Origin: G963691835 sp963691835
GTDB taxonomy: Bacteria; Pseudomonadota; Alphaproteobacteria; Thalassobaculales; Thalassobaculaceae
Reading direction: 5' to 3'
Assembly (NCBI GenBank): GCA_963691835.1
Contig: OY829383.1
Coordinates: 1,674,001-1,738,000, forward strand
Length of the DNA: 64,000 bases
The notes under the pieces were generated by a model, which was given only the letters and a program-made list of their open reading frames with translations, was not told the origin of the DNA and made no database searches. How positions within the stretch are numbered: the first letter of the stretch is position 1; each line of letters begins with the position of its first letter. A program made the translations under genes and the position numbers. Below, one piece after another: positions 55,217 to 63,352 of the stretch.

Positions 55217-55933
55217 GTGTTCACGAAAGAAATGGTCACCGTGCAAGACAGTCCGATGGACATCCTGCACTTCACGCCTGCCGGAGAGGGTCCGCATCCG
55301 GCACTGATCGTTTGTCAGCACATCCCCGTCGCCCATAAGGGCCTCGAGACCGACCCGTGGCAGATCGCTGTCGGCGAGCGCCTGGCCGGAATGGGACACG
55401 CGGTGGCCATGCCTTTCGTCTTTCACTGGTGGGACCGGGAGGCCGACATTCAGGTGAAGCGGGACGGCTTTCGGGACGACTGGGTCGTCGCAGACCTCAA
55501 GATCACCGAAGAGCGACTGGCTGTGCGGCCGGAGGTGGATGAGAACCGGATCGGCATCATCGGGCATTGCTGGGGCGGCCGTGTTTCATGGCTCGGCGCG
55601 TGCCATCTCCCGGCGATGAAGGCGCTGGTCACGTTGTATGGCGGCAGGATCAAGCTGCCGATGGCTGATGGCGGGACACCACCGATCGCGCTGTCGGGAC
55701 AGATCCCCTGCCCGGTCCTGGGCATCTTCGGAAATGACGATGCCAATCCCTAGCCCGCCGACGTGGACGACTATGAGGCGGCGCTGGAGAACGCGGGCAT
55801 CAACAACACCTTTCTCCGCTACGATGGCGCCGGTCACGGGTTCCAAGACGACAGCAACCCGGAGCGCTATCGCGCCGCTCAATCAGAGGATGCCTGGAAC
55901 CGGATCGAAGCGTTCCTCGAGGCGACGCTGTAG
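55217..55933 (+). pseudogene. Dienelactone hydrolase family gene interrupted by an in-frame TAG
   Basis: The frame begins at GTG 55217 and encodes an alpha/beta hydrolase with nucleophile Cys118 in IIGHCWGGRVSW and the acid Asp in GIFGNDDANP. A TAG at 55751-55753 (codon 179) cuts it, yet the same frame continues to a natural stop at 55931-55933 and includes GAGHGF with the catalytic His207. One base change (for example TCG to TAG) explains this. The truncated 178-residue product would lack the His, so it is probably inactive unless the stop is read through or is a sequencing error. Confidence 0.85.
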
Positions 55934-55956
55934 CATCGCCTCGAAATCTGCGTCAG

Positions 55957-57138
55957 TCAGTCAGCGGCGAGGGATGCGATCGCCGCCTCGACACCGCCCG
56001 AACCATGCGGAATCTCCTGTTTCCGAAGTCCGAGTTCCACCGCACCCAGGGCGCCGAGCAACATTGGCTCGTTCACATCGCCCAGATGGCCGATGCGGAA
56101 GACTTGTCCAGCAAGCTTGCCGAGCCCGCCACCCAACGAAACCCGGTGCTCGGCCAGGACCTGCTCCCGAAACGCTTCCGCATCGAGACCCTCCGGCATG
56201 CGGACGGCGGTGACCGAGTTGGAGCGTTCGGCCGGATTGCGGGCGAACAGGCTTGGCCCATTTCCGCGAGACCAAGCCTCCACCGCGGCGCGGGTGGCGG
56301 CACCGAGCTTGGCGTGACGGGCAAAGACCGCGTCGAGCCCCTCTTCCTCCAACATCGTTAGGGCTTCTTCGAGGCCGTAGAACATATGGATCGGTGCCGT
56401 ACCTGCGAACCGCATGCGGCCCTCGACCGGCGACAGCTCGTTCCAGTCCATATACCGGCGCGGCAGCGTCGCGGTCTCGGCCGCCTTCATCGCCTTGGGG
56501 CTCGCAGCCGAGATGCCGAGGCCAACCGGCAGCATCAAGCCTTTCTGGGAGCCAACCACCGCGACGTCGATGCCCCATTCGTCCATGCGGAAATCCATCG
56601 ACGCCAGGGACGAAATCGTGTCCGTCATCAGCAGTGCTGGGTGGCCTGCCGCATCCATGGCCCGGCGAACGGCGGCGAGGTCGTTGGTGATGCCGCTGGA
56701 GGTTTCGTTGTGAACGATGCCGACAGCCTTGATTTCGTGCGCGGTATCGGCTCGCAGCCGCTCCTCGACCCGGCTGGGATCAATCGCCACGTCCCATTCG
56801 GAGGGGAGAGACTCGGTGCGGAGACCCAAGGCCGTTGCCATGCGGCGCCAGCCCTCGGAGAAGTTGCCGGTCTCCGGGATCAGCAACAGATCATTCGGCG
56901 ACAGAGTGTTCGTCATCGCCGCTTCCCACGAGCCGTGACCCGTCGCCGCGTAGGCGGTGATCGTCGCCGTCTCCGTCTTCAGGATTTTTTGCAGACCCGC
57001 ATGACACCGCTTGTTCAGCGCGATGAAGTCAGGCGACAGGAAGTCGCACGCGGGCCGGTGCATGGCCCGAAGGACTCGGTCGGGGATGTTGGTCGGCCCC
57101 GGCAGGGCGACGAACTCACGTCCGGCATCTCGGCTCAT
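55957..57138 (-). CDS. Class V aminotransferase (serine-glyoxylate / pyruvate aminotransferase type)
   Basis: 393-residue PLP enzyme. GPTNIPDRVLRAM opens the fold, ATGHGSWEAAMTN binds the cofactor phosphate, and the PLP Lys is in VVGSQKGLMLPVG. Closest in character to serine-glyoxylate aminotransferase, which links photorespiratory-type glyoxylate and the serine cycle, but 2-aminoethylphosphonate or alanine-glyoxylate transaminases share these motifs. The DUF1330 gene lies 3 bases upstream on the same strand, so they form a two-gene unit. Confidence 0.9.
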   Translation of the reverse strand: MSRDAGREFVALPGPTNIPDRVLRAMHRPACDFLSPDFIALNKRCHAGLQKILKTETATITAYAATGHGSWEAAMTNTLSPNDLLLIPETGNFSEGWRRMATALGLRTESLPSEWDVAIDPSRVEERLRADTAHEIKAVGIVHNETSSGITNDLAAVRRAMDAAGHPALLMTDTISSLASMDFRMDEWGIDVAVVGSQKGLMLPVGLGISAASPKAMKAAETATLPRRYMDWNELSPVEGRMRFAGTAPIHMFYGLEEALTMLEEEGLDAVFARHAKLGAATRAAVEAWSRGNGPSLFARNPAERSNSVTAVRMPEGLDAEAFREQVLAEHRVSLGGGLGKLAGQVFRIGHLGDVNEPMLLGALGAVELGLRKQEIPHGSGGVEAAIASLAAD

Positions 57139-57141
57139 GAT

Positions 57142-57435
57142 TTACTCCAAGCCTTCAACGACAACGAGCTGGCCTTCAGAGGCCGCCTGACGCATCGCCT
57201 TGGGCCCTTCGTACTCGGCACTGGCATGCCAAGCTTTCGCCTGTTCGTAGCTTGGAAACTCGAGGACAACCATCCGGCCCGCTTCTACCGGCCCTTCGAG
57301 CGTCTCATGCTGGCCGCCGCGGACGATGTACTTGCCCTGGTACTGAGCGATCGTCGCGGGCACCTGCTCGCGGTACTTCTCGTAGGCCTCGGGGTCGTTG
57401 ATCTGAACCCGGCCGACAACATAAGCCTTAGGCAT
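57142..57435 (-). CDS. DUF1330 family protein
   Basis: 97-residue ferredoxin-like (dimeric alpha/beta barrel) protein: KAYVVGRVQINDPEAYEKYR, VRGGQHETLEG and MVVLEFPSYEQAKAWHAS are the family core. The function of the family is unknown. ATG at 57435 follows GGGAG. It is co-transcribed with the class V aminotransferase and divergent from the 106-residue unknown gene. Confidence 0.9.
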   Translation of the reverse strand: MPKAYVVGRVQINDPEAYEKYREQVPATIAQYQGKYIVRGGQHETLEGPVEAGRMVVLEFPSYEQAKAWHASAEYEGPKAMRQAASEGQLVVVEGLE

Positions 57436-57518
57436 CACTTACTCCCTGGTTGGCTCTCCAGCGACGGCCCTCACCATAGGAAGCCGCCGGTTTCTGTCTT
57501 ATCAGGCGGGCGCGGCTT

Positions 57519-57552
57519 TGTGGCATGAGGATTTCTTGCCTGTGGCATTAGG
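57519..57552. repeat. Direct repeat TGTGGCAT(G/T)AGG
   Basis: Two 12-bp copies at 57519-57530 and 57541-57552, one mismatch, starting exactly 22 bp apart (two helical turns). They lie in the divergent promoter region of the DUF1330 and 106-residue genes and would suit side-by-side binding of a regulator. Confidence 0.55.
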
Positions 57553-57611
57553 TCAGGTGGGGCGTATGGGCGGATGGCGCCCAAGCTGGAGGCACCGATC
57601 GACGCGCCCGC

Positions 57612-57639
57612 GACACCGGGTCTTTGACACCGGGTCTTT
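57612..57639. repeat. Perfect 14-bp tandem duplication
   Basis: GACACCGGGTCTTT occurs twice without a break (57612-57625 and 57626-57639), 58 bases before the start of the 106-residue gene. Likely a recent slippage duplication; it may affect promoter spacing or the mRNA leader. Confidence 0.85.
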
Positions 57640-57697
57640 TCCGCGCAACCGTTTCCGTGCTCTTTAGTGCGCCGGGAAACCCAGTCGGAGCGCGGGC

Positions 57698-58018
57698 ATG
57701 GCGGACGAAGGCACCATCCTCTTGACCGTCTTTCTGAAGCATCAGAAGGACAAGAACCTCGCCGAGATCAATGAGAAGCTCGAGGCGACGGCATTCTGGA
57801 AGAAGTTCCCACCCGAGGGGATCGAGGTCGTCGGCTGGTACGTGATGATGGGGATCGGACAGGTCGCCATCCTCAAAGTCCCGGGGGAGCGTCTGCGGGA
57901 GGTCAATCTCGCCATCGAACAGGCCGCCTGGGGCGCCTTCGATACGGAGTTCTACCCGACCTATGACTTCAAGCCGGTCCTTGACGGAATCTGGGCCAAG
58001 AACGGCCGGACCTCCTGA
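57698..58018 (+). CDS. Conserved-looking protein of unknown function (106 aa)
   Basis: 106 residues, soluble, no signal peptide. The pattern (TILLTVFLKHQKDKNLAEIN, FPPEGIEVVGWYVMMGIGQV, AILKVPGERLREVNLAIEQA) suggests a small alpha/beta protein, possibly a dimeric ferredoxin-like barrel. I do not recognise a family with confidence. It starts at ATG 57698 and lies 57 bases upstream of nadE on the same strand. Confidence 0.75.
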   Translation: MADEGTILLTVFLKHQKDKNLAEINEKLEATAFWKKFPPEGIEVVGWYVMMGIGQVAILKVPGERLREVNLAIEQAAWGAFDTEFYPTYDFKPVLDGIWAKNGRTS

Positions 58019-58075
58019 CCCCGTCGCCAACGCTAATCCTTCCGGCCTGACACCGCCGACTTCGGACGAGACCTT

Positions 58076-59767
58076 ATGACCGATCAGCTCAAGATCACGC
58101 TTGCCCAGCTCAACCCCACGGTCGGGCGGATCGATGCAAACCTTGCGAAGTTCCGGGACGCACGCGCGCAGGCAGCAAAAGACGGATCCGACCTCATCGT
58201 GACGCCGGAGTTGTTCCTGTGCGGCTATCCGCCGGAAGACCTGATCTTGAAGCCCATGTTCGTCGAAGAGGCGATGGCGGCCATCGAAGCCCTCGCCGCG
58301 GAGACGGCGGACGGTGGCCCGGCTGTCCTGATCGGCACGCCCTGGGCAGAGGGCGGCAAGGTTCACAACTCAATGGCGTTGCTGGATGGTGGCGCGGTCG
58401 TGACCCTGCGTCACAAGTTCGATCTTCCGAACTACGGCGTATTCGATGAGAAGCGCGTCTTCCAGCCGGGCCCGATGCCCGGCCCGATCTCCTTCCGGGG
58501 GGTGCGCATCGGGGTCCCGGTGTGCGAGGACATATGGACGCCCGACGTCGTCGAATGCATCGCCGAGACCGGCGGTGAGTTGCTCCTTGTCGCGAACGGC
58601 TCGCCCTTTGAGGCTGGCAAAGGCCATGTGCGGCAAACCCACTCCGTCTCCCGTGTCGTCGAAAGCGGGCTCCCCTTGGTTTACCTCAACCAGGTTGGGG
58701 GCCAGGACGAGCTGGTGTTCGACGGCGCGTCGTTCGTTCTGAACGCAGACCGATCCCTTCCAGTTCAGATGCCGGCGTGGCGGGAGGCAATCGTCACGAC
58801 AACCTGGACACGAGGAACGGACGGTTGGTCTTGCGAGGCCGGTGAGCGCGTCGAGACGGAGTCCGGACTCGCCGAGATCTATCAGGCGATGGTCGTCGGC
58901 CTTCGGGATTATGTGACCAAGAACGGGTTTCCCGGCGTGATCCTTGGCATGTCGGGTGGCATCGACTCTGCCCTTTCAGCGGCTGTCGCCGTCGACGCGT
59001 TGGGGCCGGACAAAGTGCGGTGCGTGATGATGCCGTCCCCCTACACCAGCGGCGAAAGCTTGGAAGATGCGGAGGCCGCTGCAAAGCTTCTCGGGGTTCG
59101 TTACGATACCATATCGATCGGCCCGGCAATGGAGGCCTTTGAGACCATGTTGGCGGAGCAATTCGCCGGAACAAACAGTGGGATCACCGAAGAGAACGTG
59201 CAGTCCAGATCGCGCGGCCTGACGCTGATGGCGCTGTCCAACAAGTTCGGACACATGGTTCTGTCGACCGGAAACAAATCCGAGATGTCAGTGGGGTATG
59301 CTACACTCTATGGTGATATGTGTGGTGGATATTCCGTTCTGAAAGACGTCTATAAAACAGTGGTTTTTGAGCTCTGTCGTTGGCGAAACTCGAACCAACC
59401 AGAAGGCGTTCAGGGGCCGAAAGGTGCGGTGATGCCGGAACGGATCATCACCAAACCACCCTCGGCGGAGCTTCGGCCCGATCAGAAGGACGAAGATTCC
59501 CTGCCTCCTTATCCGGTGTTGGACGCGATCCTGACAGATCTCGTGGAGAACGAGACGCCGATCGCCGAGATCATCGAGAACGGACAGGACCCGGAGACCG
59601 TCATGCGGGTCTGGCGGCTTCTAGACCGTGCCGAGTATAAGCGGCGACAGGCGCCTCCGGGTGTGAAGATCGGCTCCCGCGCGTTCGGGCGTGACAGGCG
59701 TTATCCGATCACCAACGCCTTTCTGGGCGCTTATGACGCAAAGGCCCGGTCCAATGCGGCAGAGTGA
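58076..59767 (+). CDS. nadE: Glutamine-dependent NAD(+) synthetase
   Basis: 563 residues. The N-terminal nitrilase-type glutaminase has Glu45 in TPELFLCGYPPED, Lys in LRHKFDLPNYGVFDE and Cys in PVCEDIWTP. The C-terminal synthetase has the P-loop GMSGGIDSALSAAVA and SRGLTLMALSNKFG. It amidates deamido-NAD with ammonia channelled between domains. Length and motifs are canonical for the two-domain enzyme. Confidence 0.96.
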   Translation: MTDQLKITLAQLNPTVGRIDANLAKFRDARAQAAKDGSDLIVTPELFLCGYPPEDLILKPMFVEEAMAAIEALAAETADGGPAVLIGTPWAEGGKVHNSMALLDGGAVVTLRHKFDLPNYGVFDEKRVFQPGPMPGPISFRGVRIGVPVCEDIWTPDVVECIAETGGELLLVANGSPFEAGKGHVRQTHSVSRVVESGLPLVYLNQVGGQDELVFDGASFVLNADRSLPVQMPAWREAIVTTTWTRGTDGWSCEAGERVETESGLAEIYQAMVVGLRDYVTKNGFPGVILGMSGGIDSALSAAVAVDALGPDKVRCVMMPSPYTSGESLEDAEAAAKLLGVRYDTISIGPAMEAFETMLAEQFAGTNSGITEENVQSRSRGLTLMALSNKFGHMVLSTGNKSEMSVGYATLYGDMCGGYSVLKDVYKTVVFELCRWRNSNQPEGVQGPKGAVMPERIITKPPSAELRPDQKDEDSLPPYPVLDAILTDLVENETPIAEIIENGQDPETVMRVWRLLDRAEYKRRQAPPGVKIGSRAFGRDRRYPITNAFLGAYDAKARSNAAE

Positions 59768-59803
59768 CCCGACAACAGTTCCCCGTGACCGGGGGCCCTG
59801 GTG

Positions 59804-61090
59804 ATGCCGGCGGACATGACAGGGTCTCTTGAACGTCCCAAGGAGACCGAAGTCGTCGTCATCGGCGGCGGGGTTGCCGGCGTATCGACCGCCTACTTTT
59901 TGGCGAAATCCGGCGTTCCGGTCGTTCTCTGCGAGAAAGGCCGGATCGCGGGGGAGCAATCGTCCCGAAACTGGGGTTGGATCCGGAAACAGGGCCGTGA
60001 TCACCGGGAACTGGCGCTGGGCGTCGACAGCTTGAGGCGCTGGCACGAGATCGTCCCGGATCTTGATGAGGATATCGGGTTCACCGTCGGCGGCGTCACG
60101 TATCTGGCGGAGACGGAGGCTGATCTGGCCCGTCATGAATCCTGGCTGGAGGGCGCTCAACCCTTCCAACTCGACAGCCGGTTGCTGACACCGGCGGAAG
60201 TCGACGACATGCTGGGGCAGGACCGGCGACGGTTTCTCGGGGGCCTTCATACGCCGAGTGACGCGAAGGCAGAGCCGACCAAGGCGGTTCCGGCGATCGC
60301 CCGGGCGGCACAACGCCACGGTGCGACGATTATGGAGAAAACGGCGGTCCGCACCATCGACCAGGAAGGCGGCCGTGTGTCCGGGGTTGTTACCGAGCAT
60401 GGGCGCATCCGCTGCCGGTCCGTCGTTCTGGCGGGTGGGGTCTGGTCCCGGCCTTTCCTGGAGAATTTGGGATTAGGGCTGCCGCAGTTGGGGGTTCAGG
60501 CCTCCGCTCAGAGGACCACGACAGCCCCCAAGATCTCCGACAGCACATTCGGTGCAAAGGGGGCCGCGATCCGTTATCGGGCGGACGGCGGCTACACCGT
60601 CGCCCGCAGCAGTGCGGCGACCTTCGACATCATTCCGGCGGCCTTTACCCATTTCCTGCGCTTTCTGCCGGTTGTTTATGACCGCATGGCGATCCTGAAA
60701 CTCCGGTTCGGGGGAAGCTTCTTTGGCGCTCTCGGCCGGAAACGATGGGCACCAGATCAGATGAGCCCGTTCGAAACGGTCCGCGTCATGGACCCGGCAC
60801 CCGACCACAAGCTGCTCGATGACATCATGATGCGGGCGGCGGATCTCTATCCCCAGCTCGCCGATGCGCGCCCGGCGGAATGGTGGGGTGGCATGATCGA
60901 CGTGACGCCGGACGAGTTGCCGGTGATCGGCGCGGTGGCGTCCGTTCCCGGTCTATTCATGGCGACCGGGTTCTCTGGCCATGGGTTTGGAAGCGGGCCG
61001 GCGGCAGGGGCGGCGGTCTCACATCTTGTTAAAGGCGAGGATCCGATGGTGGATCTCGAGTCCCTGACCCCGGCCCGCTTCGGTTTGTAG
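59804..61090 (+). CDS. FAD-dependent oxidoreductase (DadA/glycine-oxidase-like)
   Basis: 428-residue flavoenzyme of the D-amino-acid/sarcosine oxidase superfamily. FAD motif VVVIGGGVAGVSTAYFLAKS near residue 15, then EQSSRNWGWIRKQGRD, which is typical of a subgroup of amine dehydrogenases, and a C-terminal ATGFSGHGFGSGPAAG that closes over the FAD. The start is GTG 59801 or ATG 59804 after GGGGG. The substrate is probably an N-methyl or D-amino acid. Confidence 0.9.
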   Translation: MPADMTGSLERPKETEVVVIGGGVAGVSTAYFLAKSGVPVVLCEKGRIAGEQSSRNWGWIRKQGRDHRELALGVDSLRRWHEIVPDLDEDIGFTVGGVTYLAETEADLARHESWLEGAQPFQLDSRLLTPAEVDDMLGQDRRRFLGGLHTPSDAKAEPTKAVPAIARAAQRHGATIMEKTAVRTIDQEGGRVSGVVTEHGRIRCRSVVLAGGVWSRPFLENLGLGLPQLGVQASAQRTTTAPKISDSTFGAKGAAIRYRADGGYTVARSSAATFDIIPAAFTHFLRFLPVVYDRMAILKLRFGGSFFGALGRKRWAPDQMSPFETVRVMDPAPDHKLLDDIMMRAADLYPQLADARPAEWWGGMIDVTPDELPVIGAVASVPGLFMATGFSGHGFGSGPAAGAAVSHLVKGEDPMVDLESLTPARFGL

Positions 61091-61100
61091 AATGGCGCGA

Positions 61101-61223
61101 TCAGCGTCCCGAGACTCGGGGATGCTGGTTCTCGTTGAAGGTGCGCCACGTATCGTCGCCTGACGTCGTTTGACACGCCGACAGGCCCAGCACCAACAGG
61201 GTGCCGATCAGGAAGGTACGCAT
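61101..61223 (-). CDS. Small lipoprotein, 40 residues
   Basis: Short ORF MRTFLIGTLLVLGLSACQTT plus 20 more residues, ending at TGA 61101-61103. It has a basic start, a hydrophobic stretch and a lipobox LSAC (Cys17), so the mature lipoprotein would be only 24 residues. GGAGGAACTGAA directly precedes the ATG, a textbook ribosome-binding site. It resembles entericidin-like or other tiny lipoproteins in layout only. It lies downstream of the 76-residue membrane-protein gene on the same strand. Confidence 0.75.
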   Translation of the reverse strand: MRTFLIGTLLVLGLSACQTTSGDDTWRTFNENQHPRVSGR

Positions 61224-61346
61224 TTCAGTTCCTCCGGTTTTGACCCGAACCTTTGCTCATGCCCGGCAGATCGGGACGGCGGGGCCCGTCTTCAATCAGA
61301 CCTCGCGGGGCCGTGACGCAGTGTTAAAACCGCGCGACCAGAAGGC

Positions 61347-61577
61347 TCATTCGCTGGAGCCCGCATCCTCGTCGTATCCGTGGCGGGAGCTGTAAAAGAC
61401 CAGCGCCATGAGGCCCGCGCCGACCACAAAGGTCGCGACGACCCCGATGATCAGGGCGGCATATCCATGGTTTGACATGCCGGAGTCGTCGTAGGCGAAC
61501 CAATGAACCCAGGTCCACCACACCGCAACGGCGAGCATGCCGCCGAGGGAAAGGGCAAGGAGTAGGATCTGTCGCAT
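61347..61577 (-). CDS. Small two-helix membrane protein, 76 residues
   Basis: Two hydrophobic segments, about residues 3-25 (QILLLALSLGGMLAVAVWWT) and 38-60 (AALIIGVVATFVVGAGLMAL), with an acidic C-terminus (GYDEDAGSSE). ATG at 61577 has GGAGG 8 bases upstream; an in-frame start 8 codons earlier has none. The family is not known to me. It is divergent from the PhyH gene. Confidence 0.75.
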   Translation of the reverse strand: MRQILLLALSLGGMLAVAVWWTWVHWFAYDDSGMSNHGYAALIIGVVATFVVGAGLMALVFYSSRHGYDEDAGSSE

Positions 61578-61657
61578 GACTTGCGCCTCCGATAGCGTCA
61601 CGGTGTGATATGGGAAGACAGTCCTTCCCCGCCCACCGCCTTGATGGAATGGCAGCT

Positions 61658-62620
61658 ATGACGACAGCGACGGTCACCTCAGGACAGACGCCGGAACACC
61701 TCGGCATCCCCCGGGTTCTCAACGACGATCAGATTGCCCGGTTCCGCCGGGATGGATGCCTCGTCGTCGAAGATGCCGTCAGCCCGGAGCAGTTGGCGGC
61801 GCTCCGCTCCGAGATCGCGAAATGGGTCGAGGAAAGCCGGTCTCACAGATCCCCCTTCGGGCCCGAAACGGTGGATGGCCGTCCACGGTTCGACATGGGC
61901 GAAGAGCACAGCGCCGATCACCCGGCCCTGAGGCGGGTCAACAATCCCTCCGACATCTCTGCCGCCTTCGAGGATGTGATGCGGAATGCACGAACCGTCG
62001 ACATGGTCGCGGACCTCGTCGGGGGCGCCGTCAAGTTCCATCACTGCAAGATCAATCTGAAGCTTCCGGGGGCTGCAACCGCTGTCCACTGGCACCAGGA
62101 CTTCGCCTTCACGCCCCACACGAACGACGACGTGATTACCGCACTGTTGATGCTCGACGACGTGACGGAGGAGAACGGCTGTCTGATGGTCGACCCCGGC
62201 TCCCATACCGGGCCGGTCCACAGTCTCTTCAATGAAGAGGGAACCTTCATCGGCCGGGTGGACGACGAGACCGACGCTGCCTTCAAAGCCCGTCAGGTCG
62301 CCATCACCGGAAAGGCCGGGTCGGTTTGTCTGATGCATACTCGGTTGGCGCACGGCTCAGAGCCCAACGCCTCGGACCGGCCACGTGGTCTTTATATCGC
62401 CGTCTACTCGGCGGCCGACGCCGTTCCCATCGCCAGGAATCCGATGCCGAACCCGAATGAGGGCGCGATTCTCCGGGGGGAGCCCAGCCCCGTGGCCCGC
62501 ATGATCGATCTGTCGGTGGAGTTGCCGAAGCAGCCAAAGTCCGCATCGTTCTTCACGGTTCAGGGACAGGGCTCGAAAGGGGTGGATGACGACGCCCCCG
62601 GCGGCGGTGCCGCAGCATGA
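61658..62620 (+). CDS. Phytanoyl-CoA dioxygenase family protein (PhyH)
   Basis: 320-residue Fe(II)/2-oxoglutarate oxygenase. Iron ligands His146 and Asp148 in VHWHQDFAFTPH, distal His in TRLAHGSEPNASD, and the 2-oxoglutarate Arg in DRPRGLYIAVYS are all present. Family members hydroxylate varied small molecules, including ectoine and phosphonates. It overlaps the DUF1028 gene by 4 bases. Start at 61658 is chosen by homology; an ATG at 61649 is also possible. Confidence 0.88.
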   Translation: MTTATVTSGQTPEHLGIPRVLNDDQIARFRRDGCLVVEDAVSPEQLAALRSEIAKWVEESRSHRSPFGPETVDGRPRFDMGEEHSADHPALRRVNNPSDISAAFEDVMRNARTVDMVADLVGGAVKFHHCKINLKLPGAATAVHWHQDFAFTPHTNDDVITALLMLDDVTEENGCLMVDPGSHTGPVHSLFNEEGTFIGRVDDETDAAFKARQVAITGKAGSVCLMHTRLAHGSEPNASDRPRGLYIAVYSAADAVPIARNPMPNPNEGAILRGEPSPVARMIDLSVELPKQPKSASFFTVQGQGSKGVDDDAPGGGAAA

Positions 62621-63351
62621 CCTGGTCAATCGTCGCCCGGGACGCGGAAAGCGGGGCGCTGGGAATCGCCATCGCCTCCCGTGTTGTCGCCGTTGGGGCG
62701 ATGTGCCCTCACATCCGCCAGGGCATCGGGGCGGTCTCCAGCCAGTCTTTCACCAACCCGCTCTACGGCCCCGACGCGTTGAACGCCATGGCATCGGGCC
62801 TTTCGATCGCTGACGCGCTGGAGCCGCTGATTGCCGCGGATCAAGGGCGTGCATGGCGGCAAGTTCACGGCATCGACGCTGACGGCACACCTTTCGGTTA
62901 CACCGGTGCCTCATGTGTCGCTTGGAATGGCATGCGTTCAAGTCACGGCGTCTCGGTTGCCGGAAACATGATCTCAGGCCCGGAGGTGGTCGATGCCTGC
63001 CATGCGAGTTTCGTCCGGCGGCCGGATCTAGCTTTTCCGGAACGGCTTCTGACTGCCCTTGCCATGGGAGAGCTCGCCGGCGGCGACAAACGCGGAAAAC
63101 AGTCAGCCGCACTGTTGGTTGTCGGTGACCGGCCGTACCCGATCGTGGATATCCGGGTCGACGAACATCCCGAGCCGATCGGAGAACTCCGGCGCATCCA
63201 CGACATCTTTGTCGAGACCCGCATTCCCTATCTGTCGACCATGGCGACCCGGGAAAACCCCGCGGGGATCTTCGATCCGAAAGAGCGGGCCGACGCGGTC
63301 GCGGCCTATATCGCGGAACGATCTGCGAGTGGCGGCGCGAAGGCGACCTAG
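62617..63351 (+). CDS. DUF1028 family protein
   Basis: 244-residue protein with the DUF1028 pattern: TWSIVARDAESGALGIAIAS at the N-terminus, AVGAMCPHIRQGIGAVSSQS, and VAGNMISGPEVVDA. The fold resembles Ntn hydrolases; the function is unknown, possibly amide or peptide hydrolysis. It is translationally coupled to the PhyH gene, and converges with the EnvZ-like kinase gene after 1 base. Confidence 0.9.
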   Translation: MTWSIVARDAESGALGIAIASRVVAVGAMCPHIRQGIGAVSSQSFTNPLYGPDALNAMASGLSIADALEPLIAADQGRAWRQVHGIDADGTPFGYTGASCVAWNGMRSSHGVSVAGNMISGPEVVDACHASFVRRPDLAFPERLLTALAMGELAGGDKRGKQSAALLVVGDRPYPIVDIRVDEHPEPIGELRRIHDIFVETRIPYLSTMATRENPAGIFDPKERADAVAAYIAERSASGGAKAT

Positions 63352-63352
63352 C

